Assembly (NCBI RefSeq): GCF_023008545.1 | Contig: NZ_CP095397.1 | Location: 2,903,199-2,967,198 of the forward strand | Origin: Natribaculum luteum | GTDB lineage: Archaea > Halobacteriota > Halobacteria > Halobacteriales > Natrialbaceae | Direction of reading: 5' to 3' | DNA: 64,000 nt | The notes under the pieces: generated by a model | Databases searched by the model: none | The model's input: only the letters and a program-made list of their open reading frames with translations | Told to the model about the DNA's origin: nothing | Shown: positions 7,721-16,570 of the stretch, in pieces | Layout of the letters: every line of letters begins with the position of its first letter | Numbering within the stretch: the stretch's first letter is position 1 | Translations under genes and position numbers: made by a program

Positions 7721-8773
7721 CTATTCGCCTCGCTTTCGGATCGCCGCCGTCCGGGTGCCGGAGTAGACGGGTTCGTCGTTCTGGTTGAACGCGATGTGCT
7801 CGAAGCGGACGGTGCCGGCGACGTCGCCATCGTTCTCGGCGTCGAGGACGCGCGTGAAGGCGTAGACAGTGTCGCCGGGCGTGACGAAGGTGTGGAACTT
7901 CTCGTCGTCGAAGCCGACCTCGCGGTAGGTCTCCTCGTCCGAGCGGGCGTGGCCGAGCGCGGTCGAGCGGGTCACGTCGCCGTAGGTGACGATGTCGCCC
8001 GAGGGCGAGTCAGCCATGACGTCGACGTTGTGGTGCTGTTTGGCCGTGTTCAGCGTCGAGAGCGGCAGGTAGGCGACAGTGACGTCGTCCTGGGTCCGTC
8101 CGCGTTCGTGACGGTAGGCGACCGCGGCGTCGCGGCCCTCGGCTTCCTCGAGCGCCTCGAGGAAGTCCTCGAAGTAGCCGCCCTCGGGCGTGACGAACTC
8201 ACTGGGGAGGCCGGGTTCGTCTTCTTCTGGATTTTCGACCGCGCCCCCGTCCGTCTCGAGGGGCTGGCGTCGCGGGATCATGTTCGTGCGCTCGTACGAG
8301 CAGAGTACCTCGCCCGTCTCGGCGTCTTTCCCGCGGGTGCGCCAGGAGACGATGCCGTAGTTGGGGCGAGAACTCGAGGAGGCCCTGTTGACGACTTCGC
8401 TTTCGACGTGGAGTTCGGTTCCCGTGTACACCGCGTCGGTCGGGAACCGGACGTCGGTTCGGCCGAGGAAGTAGCCGCCTTTCTCGCTCAGGTCCTCGAC
8501 GGTGATGCCGAGGGTGGCGGCCGTGAGATAGTCCGGGTGGACCGGCGGTTCCTCGAAGTCCCGGGCTTCGGCGACGTCTTGCCGCCAGTAGGCGGGGTCG
8601 TGGTTGAGCGTCTGGCTCATCCACGCCTCGTTGCCGTGGCGAGTCAGCGTGAGGCCGGGTTCGTGTTCGATGATCTGGCTCTCTTCGAAGTCCTCGAAGC
8701 AGTTGCCCTTCTCTTTGGTCTCGACCTGTTCGAGTGCCTGTGCGAACGTCTCGGGGTCAGTCCAGTCAGTCAT
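7721..8773 (-). CDS. mch: Mesaconyl-CoA hydratase (MaoC-like)
   Basis: A 350-aa double hot-dog hydratase that hydrates mesaconyl-CoA to beta-methylmalyl-CoA. Residues 1-170 and 190-350 each look like a MaoC hot-dog unit. The C-terminal unit holds TPGDTVYAFTRVLD and the N-terminal one ATLGITVEDLSEKGGYFLGRTDVRF-like strands. Length and flanking genes match the haloarchaeal enzyme. Its ATG overlaps the end of the ammonia-lyase gene by 8 bases, so the two are translationally coupled. Confidence 0.95.
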   Translation of the reverse strand: MTDWTDPETFAQALEQVETKEKGNCFEDFEESQIIEHEPGLTLTRHGNEAWMSQTLNHDPAYWRQDVAEARDFEEPPVHPDYLTAATLGITVEDLSEKGGYFLGRTDVRFPTDAVYTGTELHVESEVVNRASSSSRPNYGIVSWRTRGKDAETGEVLCSYERTNMIPRRQPLETDGGAVENPEEDEPGLPSEFVTPEGGYFEDFLEALEEAEGRDAAVAYRHERGRTQDDVTVAYLPLSTLNTAKQHHNVDVMADSPSGDIVTYGDVTRSTALGHARSDEETYREVGFDDEKFHTFVTPGDTVYAFTRVLDAENDGDVAGTVRFEHIAFNQNDEPVYSGTRTAAIRKRGE

Positions 8774-10040
8774 CTGCAGTCACCTCGTCTTCAGTTTCGA
8801 GTCGCCCACGCCGTCGGCGAGCGACCGTGCGACGCATCTCGTTTTCGACGATCATGTACCCCTCGTCGAAGCCCATACCCGGTTTCGCGAGTACCTGGGC
8901 CGCGTTCGTCGCGAGCGCGACGTGGGCACAGGCACGTGCGGACGTCTCCGTCTCGTTGCAGGTGCCGCCGAGGTACGCGCGAGTGTCCGTCCCGTCGCAG
9001 TACTGGACGGCCCGAGCGCTTCGCTGGATGCCACCGAGGTCGGGTGTTTTCACCTGGACCACGTCGGCGGCACCCGCGTCGACGAACGCCTGAACGTCCT
9101 CGAAGGTGTTACACCACTCGTCGGCGACGACGTCGACGCCGACGCCGGCCTCGGCGAGTCCCTCGCGGAGTTCACACATCGCCTCGATCTGGGCCTCGCG
9201 GTCGCCGACGTCCATCGGCCCCTCGATCTGGATCGGGAGGTCGCCGGCGGCTTCCTCGAGGTCGGCGAAGTACTCGACGACCTCCGGGCGGTCGTAGGGC
9301 GCACCGAAGATCTCGCCGATCATCCCGTAGACGTCGATGTGGATCCGCGGTTCGTAGCCGTCGGGGCCGAGTTCCTGCGAGCGGGAGACGAGCCACTCGA
9401 CGTACTCGAGTAGGGTCTCACCCTCCGAGCCGATCTTCTCTTCGGCGTTGATCAGTCCGTGGGGGAGGACGGGGACGCCCTTGATGAACATCTTCTCGGC
9501 GTTGACGTAGCGGTCGTCGCCGCTCTGGCCGAACACCGGGATCGGCTCCTCGGCGGGTTCGGTGTCGAGTTCGGCGGCTAAGACGTCCGTCCGGGTCGTC
9601 CCCTCGGCCTCGGCGGCCGCGGCGAGCAACGCCTGGGAGACGCCGTAGCGGATCGCCGTGTGAAGCCGGTCGCCCTCGACGACCATCTCCTCGAGCAGTT
9701 CCGCGTTCTCGAGGAAGTCCGTCGCGTCGCGGCCGACGAGTTCCTCGGCCACGGGTCCCTCGACGACGGGGGCGTACTCCTCGGCCTGGAAGAGCGGGTC
9801 GCGTCCGCCAGCACCGGAGTACTGGACGGCGGCGCAGTCGCCCCGAACCACGCTTCCGTCCTCGAGTTCGACGTCGACGATCAGGGCCTCGCCGGCCTGA
9901 CGGATCGAGTCGAAGCCCTCGGTGACGGGCTCGCCCACGTAGGCGAAGCCGTCCTGGCTCGCTCCCCGCTTGATCGCGCGCTGGTCGTCGAAGTAAAAGC
10001 CCGAGAAGCCGGGCGTGGCGTGGACGGCCTCAATCCGCAT
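8766..10040 (-). CDS. mal: Methylaspartate ammonia-lyase
   Basis: A 424-aa enolase-superfamily lyase that deaminates (2S,3S)-3-methylaspartate to mesaconate. The barrel shows IHIDVYGMIG, IEGPMD and VADEWCNTFED, which carry the metal-binding Asp/Glu/Asp triad, and the VQVKTPDLGG strand holds the catalytic lysine. The ATG at 10040 (MRIEAVHATPGFSGFYFDD) is the family start; the upstream in-frame stretch lies inside the mutase gene. It overlaps the mutase epsilon gene by 11 bases and the hydratase by 8. Confidence 0.96.
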   Translation of the reverse strand: MRIEAVHATPGFSGFYFDDQRAIKRGASQDGFAYVGEPVTEGFDSIRQAGEALIVDVELEDGSVVRGDCAAVQYSGAGGRDPLFQAEEYAPVVEGPVAEELVGRDATDFLENAELLEEMVVEGDRLHTAIRYGVSQALLAAAAEAEGTTRTDVLAAELDTEPAEEPIPVFGQSGDDRYVNAEKMFIKGVPVLPHGLINAEEKIGSEGETLLEYVEWLVSRSQELGPDGYEPRIHIDVYGMIGEIFGAPYDRPEVVEYFADLEEAAGDLPIQIEGPMDVGDREAQIEAMCELREGLAEAGVGVDVVADEWCNTFEDVQAFVDAGAADVVQVKTPDLGGIQRSARAVQYCDGTDTRAYLGGTCNETETSARACAHVALATNAAQVLAKPGMGFDEGYMIVENEMRRTVARRRRGRLETEDEVTADD

Positions 10041-11484
10041 TGCCGACACCTCCAGTGCCGCTGTGGGGACGACCAATCAGTTTCCCGTCGCTGATCGCGT
10101 CGACGTCGTCGGCGACCATCCGGAACGACTCCTGTCGTCCCTCGGTCTCGGCCCGCTGTGAGAGTCGCGCGCGGTGGATCTCCTTGATGTCGTCGTCCAT
10201 CTCGAGGTCCGCCCACTCGAAGATGCGGACCCGGCCATCGTCGTCGCGTGCAGGGAGCACCGCACCCGCCGCGCTGTCGCTCGGGGCGAAGGGCACGTCG
10301 AGTGCACCGGACTCGAAGGCCTTGATTGTCCCCCAGGCGACGTCGCCGTCGCCGTGTTTCAGGATCGTGTCCATGAGACAGTGAGTCTCGCGTTCGATCA
10401 GTTCCTGCTCCTCGTCGATACCGTCGATGTCGATGTTCTGCTCGATCGCCATGTCGATGATCTGTCTCGTCGTTCGCAATCCGGCGGCGTTGGCCTCCTT
10501 GGTCGGCACACCCTGGAACTCCTGTGGGGACTTGGTGATGACCTTGTCGGGCTGGGCGATCGCTGCGGTCATCCCGCCGAGGCTGATGACGCCGTTGGCA
10601 CGAGCCTCGTCCGGCGGGAACCCGCCCATCCACTCGTGGAAGACGGTCGTCACATAGACGTCGTCCGGGAGGTACTCGTTGCCCAGTTTCTTCAGGGCAC
10701 GCAGGGCGGCGACGTCCTGGACGACGTTGCCGACCTGTCCGTATCCCAGCGTGACCGACCGGACGCCCTGGGTGGCCGCAAGCTGGCCCTCGACGATACC
10801 GATCGCGATCGCGATCGAGGGCGGGACGAGCGTCCCGGTCAGCGGACCGAACGGCTCGCGATTGATCCGGACGCCGCGTTCGGTGTACGCGCCGGCCAGC
10901 CGATCGACGAACTGCCAGTGTTCGATCGTCTCGGCGAGGCCGTGCTCTTTCGTGTAGGGGATGTTGTACGAGATCGGTCCGCCCTCGAAGCTCTGGAAGC
11001 CGCCCGCGAAGGTGATCGCCGCGAGCAGCCGAGCGTCGGGCGTGCCGTGGCGGACCTCGATCGGGGCGTCGATCGCCTCGATCAGGTTTCGGCAGCCGTC
11101 GACGCCGTGGTTGACGGCCGGAAAGCCGTTCAGGGTGTCCTCGCCCGTCTCCCGGGCCTTCTCGAGACCTTCCTGGGCTTTCCCGTACTCGTTGTCGCGC
11201 GTGTAGGAGTCGATGGTCGTCGGGAGGAGGTCCGCCTCGCCTTCACCGTGGAGGTACTCGAGCAGCTCGATCTGGTCGTCGAGTCGCGGGACGCCCGCTC
11301 TGGGCTGCAACAGCGGTTTGTCCGCGGACTCGAGCACCTCGGCGAAGCGCTTCTCGGCCGGAAGCGACTCGTGGTAGCGAATCGCCTCGTCGAAGTCGAC
11401 GGCCGCACCCGTCGCCCAGTTGGATCGGATCTCGTCGTCGATACGCCGTAGCTCGTCGGAAGGAATACGCTCGTCTCGTATCAT
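10030..11484 (-). CDS. glmE: Methylaspartate (glutamate) mutase, large subunit epsilon
   Basis: A 484-aa TIM-barrel catalytic subunit of adenosylcobalamin-dependent glutamate mutase, which converts glutamate to 3-methylaspartate. Signatures are LLQPRAGVPRLDDQ near residue 57, HGTPDARLLAA (glutamate binding), FEGGPISYNIPYTK, NREPFGPLTGTLVPPS and GYGQVGNVVQD. Length is as in clostridial MutE/GlmE. It starts immediately after the sigma-subunit stop codon, a 0-base junction, which fits stoichiometric synthesis of the heterotetramer. Confidence 0.97.
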   Translation of the reverse strand: MIRDERIPSDELRRIDDEIRSNWATGAAVDFDEAIRYHESLPAEKRFAEVLESADKPLLQPRAGVPRLDDQIELLEYLHGEGEADLLPTTIDSYTRDNEYGKAQEGLEKARETGEDTLNGFPAVNHGVDGCRNLIEAIDAPIEVRHGTPDARLLAAITFAGGFQSFEGGPISYNIPYTKEHGLAETIEHWQFVDRLAGAYTERGVRINREPFGPLTGTLVPPSIAIAIGIVEGQLAATQGVRSVTLGYGQVGNVVQDVAALRALKKLGNEYLPDDVYVTTVFHEWMGGFPPDEARANGVISLGGMTAAIAQPDKVITKSPQEFQGVPTKEANAAGLRTTRQIIDMAIEQNIDIDGIDEEQELIERETHCLMDTILKHGDGDVAWGTIKAFESGALDVPFAPSDSAAGAVLPARDDDGRVRIFEWADLEMDDDIKEIHRARLSQRAETEGRQESFRMVADDVDAISDGKLIGRPHSGTGGVGNAD

Positions 11485-11925
11485 CTAGGAATTAACGGTA
11501 ACACGCTCCGACTCTGTCGTCGTGATCTGCAAGTCGCGCTCCAGGGCGGCGATCGCCTCTTCGGGATCGGTCTCGGAGTCGAAGACCCGGTCGAACCCGA
11601 GGTCCTCGAACGTCGCCCGAGTCTCCTCGAAGTCGTCCTGGCCGACTGCGAGGTTGCCCCCGATGTAGGTGATCGCGTCGACGTCCGCCTCGGCGAGGAC
11701 GTCGTGGAAACCCTGACAGTCCTGCTCGGCGTGACCGTAGAGCGAGGAGACCAGTACAGCCTCGGCGTCGTGGGCTTTCGCTGCCTCGGCGAACTCCTCC
11801 TGGGAGGTCTGTACGCCGAGGTTGACGACGTCGAAACCAGCTGCACTGAACGCCTGCTCGAGGATCGTGATCCCGACGACGTGCGCGTCGGACCCGATCA
11901 CACCGAGGACGACCGTTCGGGTCAT
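11485..11925 (-). CDS. glmS: Methylaspartate (glutamate) mutase, B12-binding subunit sigma
   Basis: A 146-aa B12-binding Rossmann protein. The DxHxxG motif is D13-H15-G18, so the histidine replaces dimethylbenzimidazole as the lower cobalt ligand. Later loops are LVSSLYGHAE and YIGGNLAVGQ, typical of the mutase sigma subunit. The ATG at 11925 (MTRTVVLGVI) is the family start; an in-frame ATG 15 bases upstream is possible but adds unconserved residues. This is the promoter-proximal gene of the five-gene methylaspartate operon. The symbol glmS here is not glucosamine-phosphate synthase. Confidence 0.96.
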   Translation of the reverse strand: MTRTVVLGVIGSDAHVVGITILEQAFSAAGFDVVNLGVQTSQEEFAEAAKAHDAEAVLVSSLYGHAEQDCQGFHDVLAEADVDAITYIGGNLAVGQDDFEETRATFEDLGFDRVFDSETDPEEAIAALERDLQITTTESERVTVNS

Positions 11926-12082
11926 TGTATGGACAACCATGAGGAATGGGGCCTTAACTCTAATGGTTTTTCATGATAATACTCCTTATACAGCCTTGGA
12001 CCCTCAGATTGTCACGTGTGAACACCATCATGATCTATAGTAAAGGTTTTTGCGTCCCTGTCTGCATTGTGGGGATACACGC
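11926..12082. promoter_or_regulatory. Divergent control region of the methylaspartate operon and CoA-transferase
   Basis: This 157-base AT-richer gap drives both directions. Rightward, CTATAGTAAA (12035-12044) is a TATA candidate for the CoA-transferase. Leftward, the stretch around 11953-11964 (TTAGAGTTAAG on the minus strand) is the best TATA candidate for glmS. CATGAT occurs at 11972-11977 and again at 12029-12034, and CACGTG (12013-12018) is a palindrome between them. Shared sites would let one regulator co-control the whole cycle. Confidence 0.5.
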
Positions 12083-13264
12083 ATGGGAGCGCTCTCGAAC
12101 TTACGCGTCCTCGATCTGACGCAGGTGCTTGCCGGACCGTACTGTACGATGTTGCTCGCGGACATGGGCGCAGACGTCGTAAAGATCGAGCGTCCCGGCG
12201 GCGACTTCATCCGGCCGAACCCGCCGTTCGTCGACGATCCCGACGAAGAAGCCTACGGCGGCTACTTCCAGAGCGTCAATCGCGGGAAGCGAAGCATCGA
12301 GCTCGACCTGGGCGACGACGACGACCGCGAGGCGTTCCTCTCGCTGGTGGAGAAAGCGGACGTCGTCATCGAGAACTATCGCGCGGGCACGATGGAGAAG
12401 TTCGATCTCGGCTACGAAACCCTGCGCGAGCACAATCCGCAACTCATCTACTCCTCGATTCGCGGCTTCGGCGACCCGCGGACCGGCGAGACCCACCGAC
12501 AGGGCCAACCGTCGTACGACCTCATCGCCCAGGCGCTCGGCGGCGTCATGGAGATCACAGGTCAGGAGGACGGCCCGCCGACGAAAGTCGGCCCCGGCAT
12601 CGGCGACCTCTTCACCGCGACGCTGAACTGCATCGGCATCCTCGCGGCGGTCAACCACCGCGAACAGACCGGCGAGGGGCAGTACGTCGACACGGCGCTG
12701 TACGACTCGATGGTCAGCATGACCGAGCGCGCCATCTACCAGCAGTCGTACACGGGAGAACCGCCGACGCGCCAGGGCAACTCCCACCCGACGCTGTTTC
12801 CCTTCGACGCCTTCGAGGCCGCCGACGGCCACGTCGTGATCGCCGGATTCGGGACCAACCACTGGACGGCCCTCTGTGAGGAGATCGGCCGCCCGGACCT
12901 CGCCGAGGAGTACCCCGACCGCGAGAGCCGCCTCGAGAATCGCGAGTACCTCCGCGAGGAGATCAGCTCGTGGACCACCGAACGGACCGCCGAGACGATC
13001 TGTGAGACCCTCGAGGGACGGGTCCCGGTTGCGCCCGTCCAGAACACGGAGGACATCTTCGCGGACTCTCACGTCCACGATCGCGACATGATCGTCCCGG
13101 TCGAACAGCCGGGTGCCGGCCGCGAGGTCGAGATCGCCGGCAACCCGATCAAGATGACCGAGACGCCACCGCGCGTGCGGGGCCGTGCGCCCTTGCTCGG
13201 CGAACACCAGGAGGAGATCCTCGGCGACGAGACCGCCGACGCGGAGACAGCCGCCGACGACTGA
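12083..13264 (+). CDS. mct: Succinyl-CoA:mesaconate CoA-transferase (class III)
   Basis: A 393-aa CaiB/BaiF-type class III CoA-transferase. It opens with LSNLRVLDLTQVLAGPYCTM, and the CoA-loop residues FQSVNRGKRS are at 62-71. The likely nucleophile is D175 in GIGDLF, which matches the family aspartate near 169. In haloarchaea this enzyme activates mesaconate using succinyl-CoA, linking the ammonia-lyase and hydratase steps of the methylaspartate cycle. The position opposite the other five cycle genes supports this role over other family members. The ATG at 12083 (MGALSNL) is preferred to an upstream extension. Confidence 0.93.
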   Translation: MGALSNLRVLDLTQVLAGPYCTMLLADMGADVVKIERPGGDFIRPNPPFVDDPDEEAYGGYFQSVNRGKRSIELDLGDDDDREAFLSLVEKADVVIENYRAGTMEKFDLGYETLREHNPQLIYSSIRGFGDPRTGETHRQGQPSYDLIAQALGGVMEITGQEDGPPTKVGPGIGDLFTATLNCIGILAAVNHREQTGEGQYVDTALYDSMVSMTERAIYQQSYTGEPPTRQGNSHPTLFPFDAFEAADGHVVIAGFGTNHWTALCEEIGRPDLAEEYPDRESRLENREYLREEISSWTTERTAETICETLEGRVPVAPVQNTEDIFADSHVHDRDMIVPVEQPGAGREVEIAGNPIKMTETPPRVRGRAPLLGEHQEEILGDETADAETAADD

Positions 13265-13318
13265 TCGCCAGGCCGACAGAGAGTAACGTTTTTGCGGTGG
13301 CCACGCACATCACGGCGT

Positions 13319-13639
13319 ATGGACTGGCCACACGATCCCGACGGCGAGGAAGGAAGCGAAGGGATGCGCAAGTACGATATGGCGATCATCGCGAAGAAAG
13401 TCGACGAGGAAGAGGACTTCCCGCTCGAGCGCGACGACCTCGTCGCGGAACACGGCGACGACCCCATCCGAATCAACCACCAGACGGTCGTCGCCCTGCG
13501 CGACATCTTCGAGTACGTCGACCAAGAGGAGTTCGAGACGATCACCGACATGCACAAGGCCGTCGGGAACGCGATGCGGGAAGGCGGCTTCTGGGAGTAC
13601 CACCCTGAGGGCGCGAACCCCGAGAAAAAGCCAGCGTAA
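13319..13639 (+). CDS. DUF5785 family protein
   Basis: A 106-aa haloarchaeal protein beginning MDWPHDPDGEEGSEGMRKYD, which I recognise as the DUF5785 start. It is acidic and helical (DMAIIAKKVDEE, IRINHQTVVALRDIFEYV, ITDMHKAVGNAMREGGFWEY), without cysteines or membrane segments. The function is unknown. A T-rich AACGTTTTTGCG (13286-13297) about 25 bases ahead may be the promoter, so it is probably monocistronic. Confidence 0.88.
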   Translation: MDWPHDPDGEEGSEGMRKYDMAIIAKKVDEEEDFPLERDDLVAEHGDDPIRINHQTVVALRDIFEYVDQEEFETITDMHKAVGNAMREGGFWEYHPEGANPEKKPA

Positions 13640-13715
13640 TCGACGGCGGCACACGCCATCACGAATCTGGATTACGTATCACTTATACGAAGACAGACGG
13701 TACCGTTGGATACCC

Positions 13716-14477
13716 GTGACGAACACGCAGGTTACGCTCGTTCAAATCGACAACTACGGACCGTGGACGGTGACGCCGGAGCCACGGCGGGAGGCAGACC
13801 TTCAGACGCTGCAGTCGCGGCTGTACGCCGACATCTCGCAGTTCGTCGGCAACCGTGACGGCTACACCTTCTTCACGCGCTTCGACAACATGATCGCCGT
13901 CACGAACGGCCTCGACGTCGACGATCACGCCCTCCTCCAGGAATCGATCGGGAACCGATATCCCGTGACGCTCAGTCTCGGCGTCGCGACGGGAACCAGT
14001 CCCGCGCAGGCGCTTTCGGACGCCACCTCGCTCCTGCAGGAAGCCGGCAGTGCCCAGGACGCGAATCGTCGCGAGATCCTCGACGGTCGCGTCGTCGACG
14101 CGAACCACCGCACCGACGACGACGTCCAGATCGCACACTTCGACGTCAACGACGCCACCGGCGAGTACACGGACGAACTCAACGCCTTCGACAGCTTCAT
14201 CGAGATCGAACAGGGCTACGCCGCGCTCATGAAGTACATGCGCCGGACCCACGACAGCCTCTCGTTTTTCGTCGGCGGCGACAACGTCATCGCCGTCTGT
14301 CCCGACCTCGAGCGAGACGACTACGAGGACGCCATCGCTCACGTCGAGGCGTCGGTCGGCGTCGAACTCAAAGTCGGCGTCGGCCGCGGGGAGACTGCAC
14401 GCGCCGCCGGGATGGACGCCAAACACGCCCTCGAGACCTGTCGGGCGGACTGCTCTCGCGTGGAACTCGAGTGGTGA
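13716..14477 (+). CDS. gch3: GTP cyclohydrolase III
   Basis: A 253-aa archaeal enzyme (also called ArfA in some lineages) that converts GTP to the formamidopyrimidine FAPy, the first step of archaeal riboflavin/F420 pterin-like synthesis. It contains two tandem nucleotidyl-cyclase-like halves. Each has a strand pattern of the type FFTRFDNMIAVTNG (about 50) and SFFVGGDNVIAVCPDL (about 185), with GVATGTSPAQAL and GVGRGETARAAG as the nucleotide loops. Length equals the family norm. Translation starts at GTG 13716. Confidence 0.94.
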   Translation: MTNTQVTLVQIDNYGPWTVTPEPRREADLQTLQSRLYADISQFVGNRDGYTFFTRFDNMIAVTNGLDVDDHALLQESIGNRYPVTLSLGVATGTSPAQALSDATSLLQEAGSAQDANRREILDGRVVDANHRTDDDVQIAHFDVNDATGEYTDELNAFDSFIEIEQGYAALMKYMRRTHDSLSFFVGGDNVIAVCPDLERDDYEDAIAHVEASVGVELKVGVGRGETARAAGMDAKHALETCRADCSRVELEW

Positions 14478-14564
14478 GACGACGGGAGACGAGACCGTCA
14501 CAGAACTGTCGAAACTACCGAAAAGAAACCTTCGTCGGCCGATTTGATAAGCCTGCCGGAGGTA

Positions 14565-14574
14565 GTTTTTAGAC
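14565..14574 (+). promoter_or_regulatory. TATA box of the CBS-domain gene
   Basis: GTTTTTAGAC is centred about 27 bases before the ATG at 14597, the usual spacing for a leaderless haloarchaeal transcript. Confidence 0.5.
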
Positions 14575-14596
14575 TCCCTGTGGTCATTGTTCACAC

Positions 14597-15181
14597 ATGG
14601 AACCGGAACTGTCGGTCAGGGATGTCCTGACGAAAGAGTACGTTGCCGCAAGCGAGTCGGACACCGTCCTCGGTGCCGTCGAACTCATGCGCGCAGAGCA
14701 CGTCGGGTGCGTCCTGGTCCTTCGCGGGTCGGATCCCGTCGGCATCATGACCGAGTGGGACGTCCTCGGTCTCGTCGACGACGAGAGAGATCCCGGAGAA
14801 ACGCTCGTCGAGGACGTCATGTCGACGCCAGTGGTGACGATCGACGCCGACCGGTCGCTCACCGACGCCGCAGACACGATGTCCAGGGAGAACTTCCGTA
14901 ATCTCGTCGTCTTCGACGGCGACAACCTGCTCGGCGTCCTCACACAGCGAGACGTGATCGCCGCTGCAGGGTCGTTCCAGGCAACGACCGCCCCGTCGCG
15001 ATCCCAGGAGCCACCGATCGGCCAGCCCTCGAATACCGACACCGACGCCAAGTTACGTCCCAACGGTAGCGGTGGCGACGAGTACACGACGCAAGGCGTC
15101 TGTGAGGCCTGTGGCTCGCTGGCAGAGTCACTGTGGGAGTCGAACGGACAGCTCGTCTGTGCCGACTGCCGTACCGTCTGA
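14597..15181 (+). CDS. CBS-pair protein with C-terminal zinc ribbon
   Basis: A 194-aa protein with two CBS domains at residues 5-60 (VRDVLTKEYVAAS...GIMTEWDVLG) and 70-125 (VEDVMSTPVVTIDAD...GVLTQRDVIA). A Pro/Ser-rich linker follows, then a zinc ribbon at about 165-192 (CEACGS...CADC). CBS pairs bind adenine nucleotides. The added ribbon is common in haloarchaeal signalling proteins, but the target is unknown. It has its own TATA box and lies between GTP cyclohydrolase III and pgk. Confidence 0.9.
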   Translation: MEPELSVRDVLTKEYVAASESDTVLGAVELMRAEHVGCVLVLRGSDPVGIMTEWDVLGLVDDERDPGETLVEDVMSTPVVTIDADRSLTDAADTMSRENFRNLVVFDGDNLLGVLTQRDVIAAAGSFQATTAPSRSQEPPIGQPSNTDTDAKLRPNGSGGDEYTTQGVCEACGSLAESLWESNGQLVCADCRTV

Positions 15182-15349
15182 TACTGCCAGTCGTGCCTGG
15201 TTCCCGGCGTGACCGCGAGCGCGTCACAGTTGCGCCGAACTGGCGGACGATCGGCGTTACGAGAACGACCCCGGTTCCGTGCCAACAAATAACGCACTCT
15301 ACCTTTTCGATGGAAAGACCTTTCGGTCGTGCCGGTGGACAGATCGGTA

Positions 15350-16570
15350 ATGATCGCTACCCTCGACGACCTCGACGTTTCTGGGACGACCGTCGGGGTT
15401 CGGGTCGACGTCAACAGTCCGATCGGAGACGACGGGTCGCTCGCAGACGACGCTCGACTGCGCGCACACGTCGACACGCTCTCGGAACTGCTAGAGCGTG
15501 GCGGCCGCGTCGCCGTCCTCGCCCACCAGGGGCGGCCTGGCGGCGACGACTTCTCCTGTCTCGAACCCCACGCGGCTCGACTCTCGGATCTCCTCGGTCG
15601 TCCCGTCGACTACGTCGACGCGACGTTCTCCAGTGCCGCCAGAGACGCCGTCTCCTCGCTCGAGGACGGCGAGTGCGTCGTCCTCGAGAACACCCGCTTC
15701 TACAGCGAGGAGTACATGGAGTTCGAACCCGACCGTGCCGCTCGAACCCACCTCGTCGAGGGGCTCGCACCCGTCCTGGACGCCTACGTCAACGACGCGT
15801 TCGCCGCGGCCCACCGCTCACAGCCGTCGCTCGTCGGGTTTCCGACCGTCCTCCCCGGTTACGCCGGCCGCGTGATGGAAGCCGAACTCGACGTCCTCGG
15901 CAACATCGAGGAGACGCCCGAGCCGCGAGTCTACGTCCTCGGCGGGGCGAAAGTCCCCGACTCGATCGACGTCGCCTGGAGCATCCTCGAGAAGGGGCTC
16001 GCCGACCACGTCCTCACCGCCGGCGTCGTTGGAAACGTCTTCCTCATCGCCGACGGCGTCGACCTGGGGGACGCGAGCTCCGACTTCATCTACGATCAGG
16101 GCTACTGGGACGAGATCGACCGCGCTGCCGACTTGCTCGACGCCTACGGCGAGCAGATCGCGTTCCCGCGCGACGTCGCAGTCGCTCGAGACGGCGAGCG
16201 ACACGAGATCGGCGTCAACGCCCTCCCGCCTCGAGAGGGAGAGGCAGCAATGGACGTCGGCGACTCGACGCTCACGTACTACCGGCGCATCCTCGAGGAC
16301 GCCGGCACCGTCATCCTCAACGGTCCTGCCGGCGTCTACGAGGACGACAACTTCGAGAAGGGTACTCGCCAGCTGTACCGTGCGGCGACCGACGTCGAGG
16401 TGAGCATCGTCGGTGGCGGCGACACCGCGTCGGCGCTGCGTCACCTCGGCGTCGAGGGCTTCACCCACGTCAGCACCGGCGGCGGGGCCGCCCTGAAGAT
16501 GCTCACCGCCGAACCGCTTCCCGCCGTTACGGCGCTCGAGAATGGCCCCCGACGAACAGCCGGTGATTGA
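15350..16570 (+). CDS. pgk: Phosphoglycerate kinase
   Basis: A 406-aa glycolytic/gluconeogenic kinase that interconverts 1,3-bisphosphoglycerate and 3-phosphoglycerate. The N-domain shows VRVDVNSP (substrate loop) and HQGRPGG, then ENTRFYSEE, YVNDAFAAAHR and YVLGGAKVPDS. The C-domain has LNGPAGVYED and the nucleotide loop VGGGDTASAL with STGGGAAL. The ATG at 15350 (MIATLDDLD) matches haloarchaeal Pgk; a GTG 21 bases upstream is possible. Its end overlaps the GNAT gene by 29 bases. Confidence 0.96.
   Translation: MIATLDDLDVSGTTVGVRVDVNSPIGDDGSLADDARLRAHVDTLSELLERGGRVAVLAHQGRPGGDDFSCLEPHAARLSDLLGRPVDYVDATFSSAARDAVSSLEDGECVVLENTRFYSEEYMEFEPDRAARTHLVEGLAPVLDAYVNDAFAAAHRSQPSLVGFPTVLPGYAGRVMEAELDVLGNIEETPEPRVYVLGGAKVPDSIDVAWSILEKGLADHVLTAGVVGNVFLIADGVDLGDASSDFIYDQGYWDEIDRAADLLDAYGEQIAFPRDVAVARDGERHEIGVNALPPREGEAAMDVGDSTLTYYRRILEDAGTVILNGPAGVYEDDNFEKGTRQLYRAATDVEVSIVGGGDTASALRHLGVEGFTHVSTGGGAALKMLTAEPLPAVTALENGPRRTAGD

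Noticed and set aside
7709-9451. 580-codon plus-strand ORF
   Set aside because: Antisense to mesaconyl-CoA hydratase and methylaspartate ammonia-lyase; it ends in Arg-rich nonsense and has no motif.
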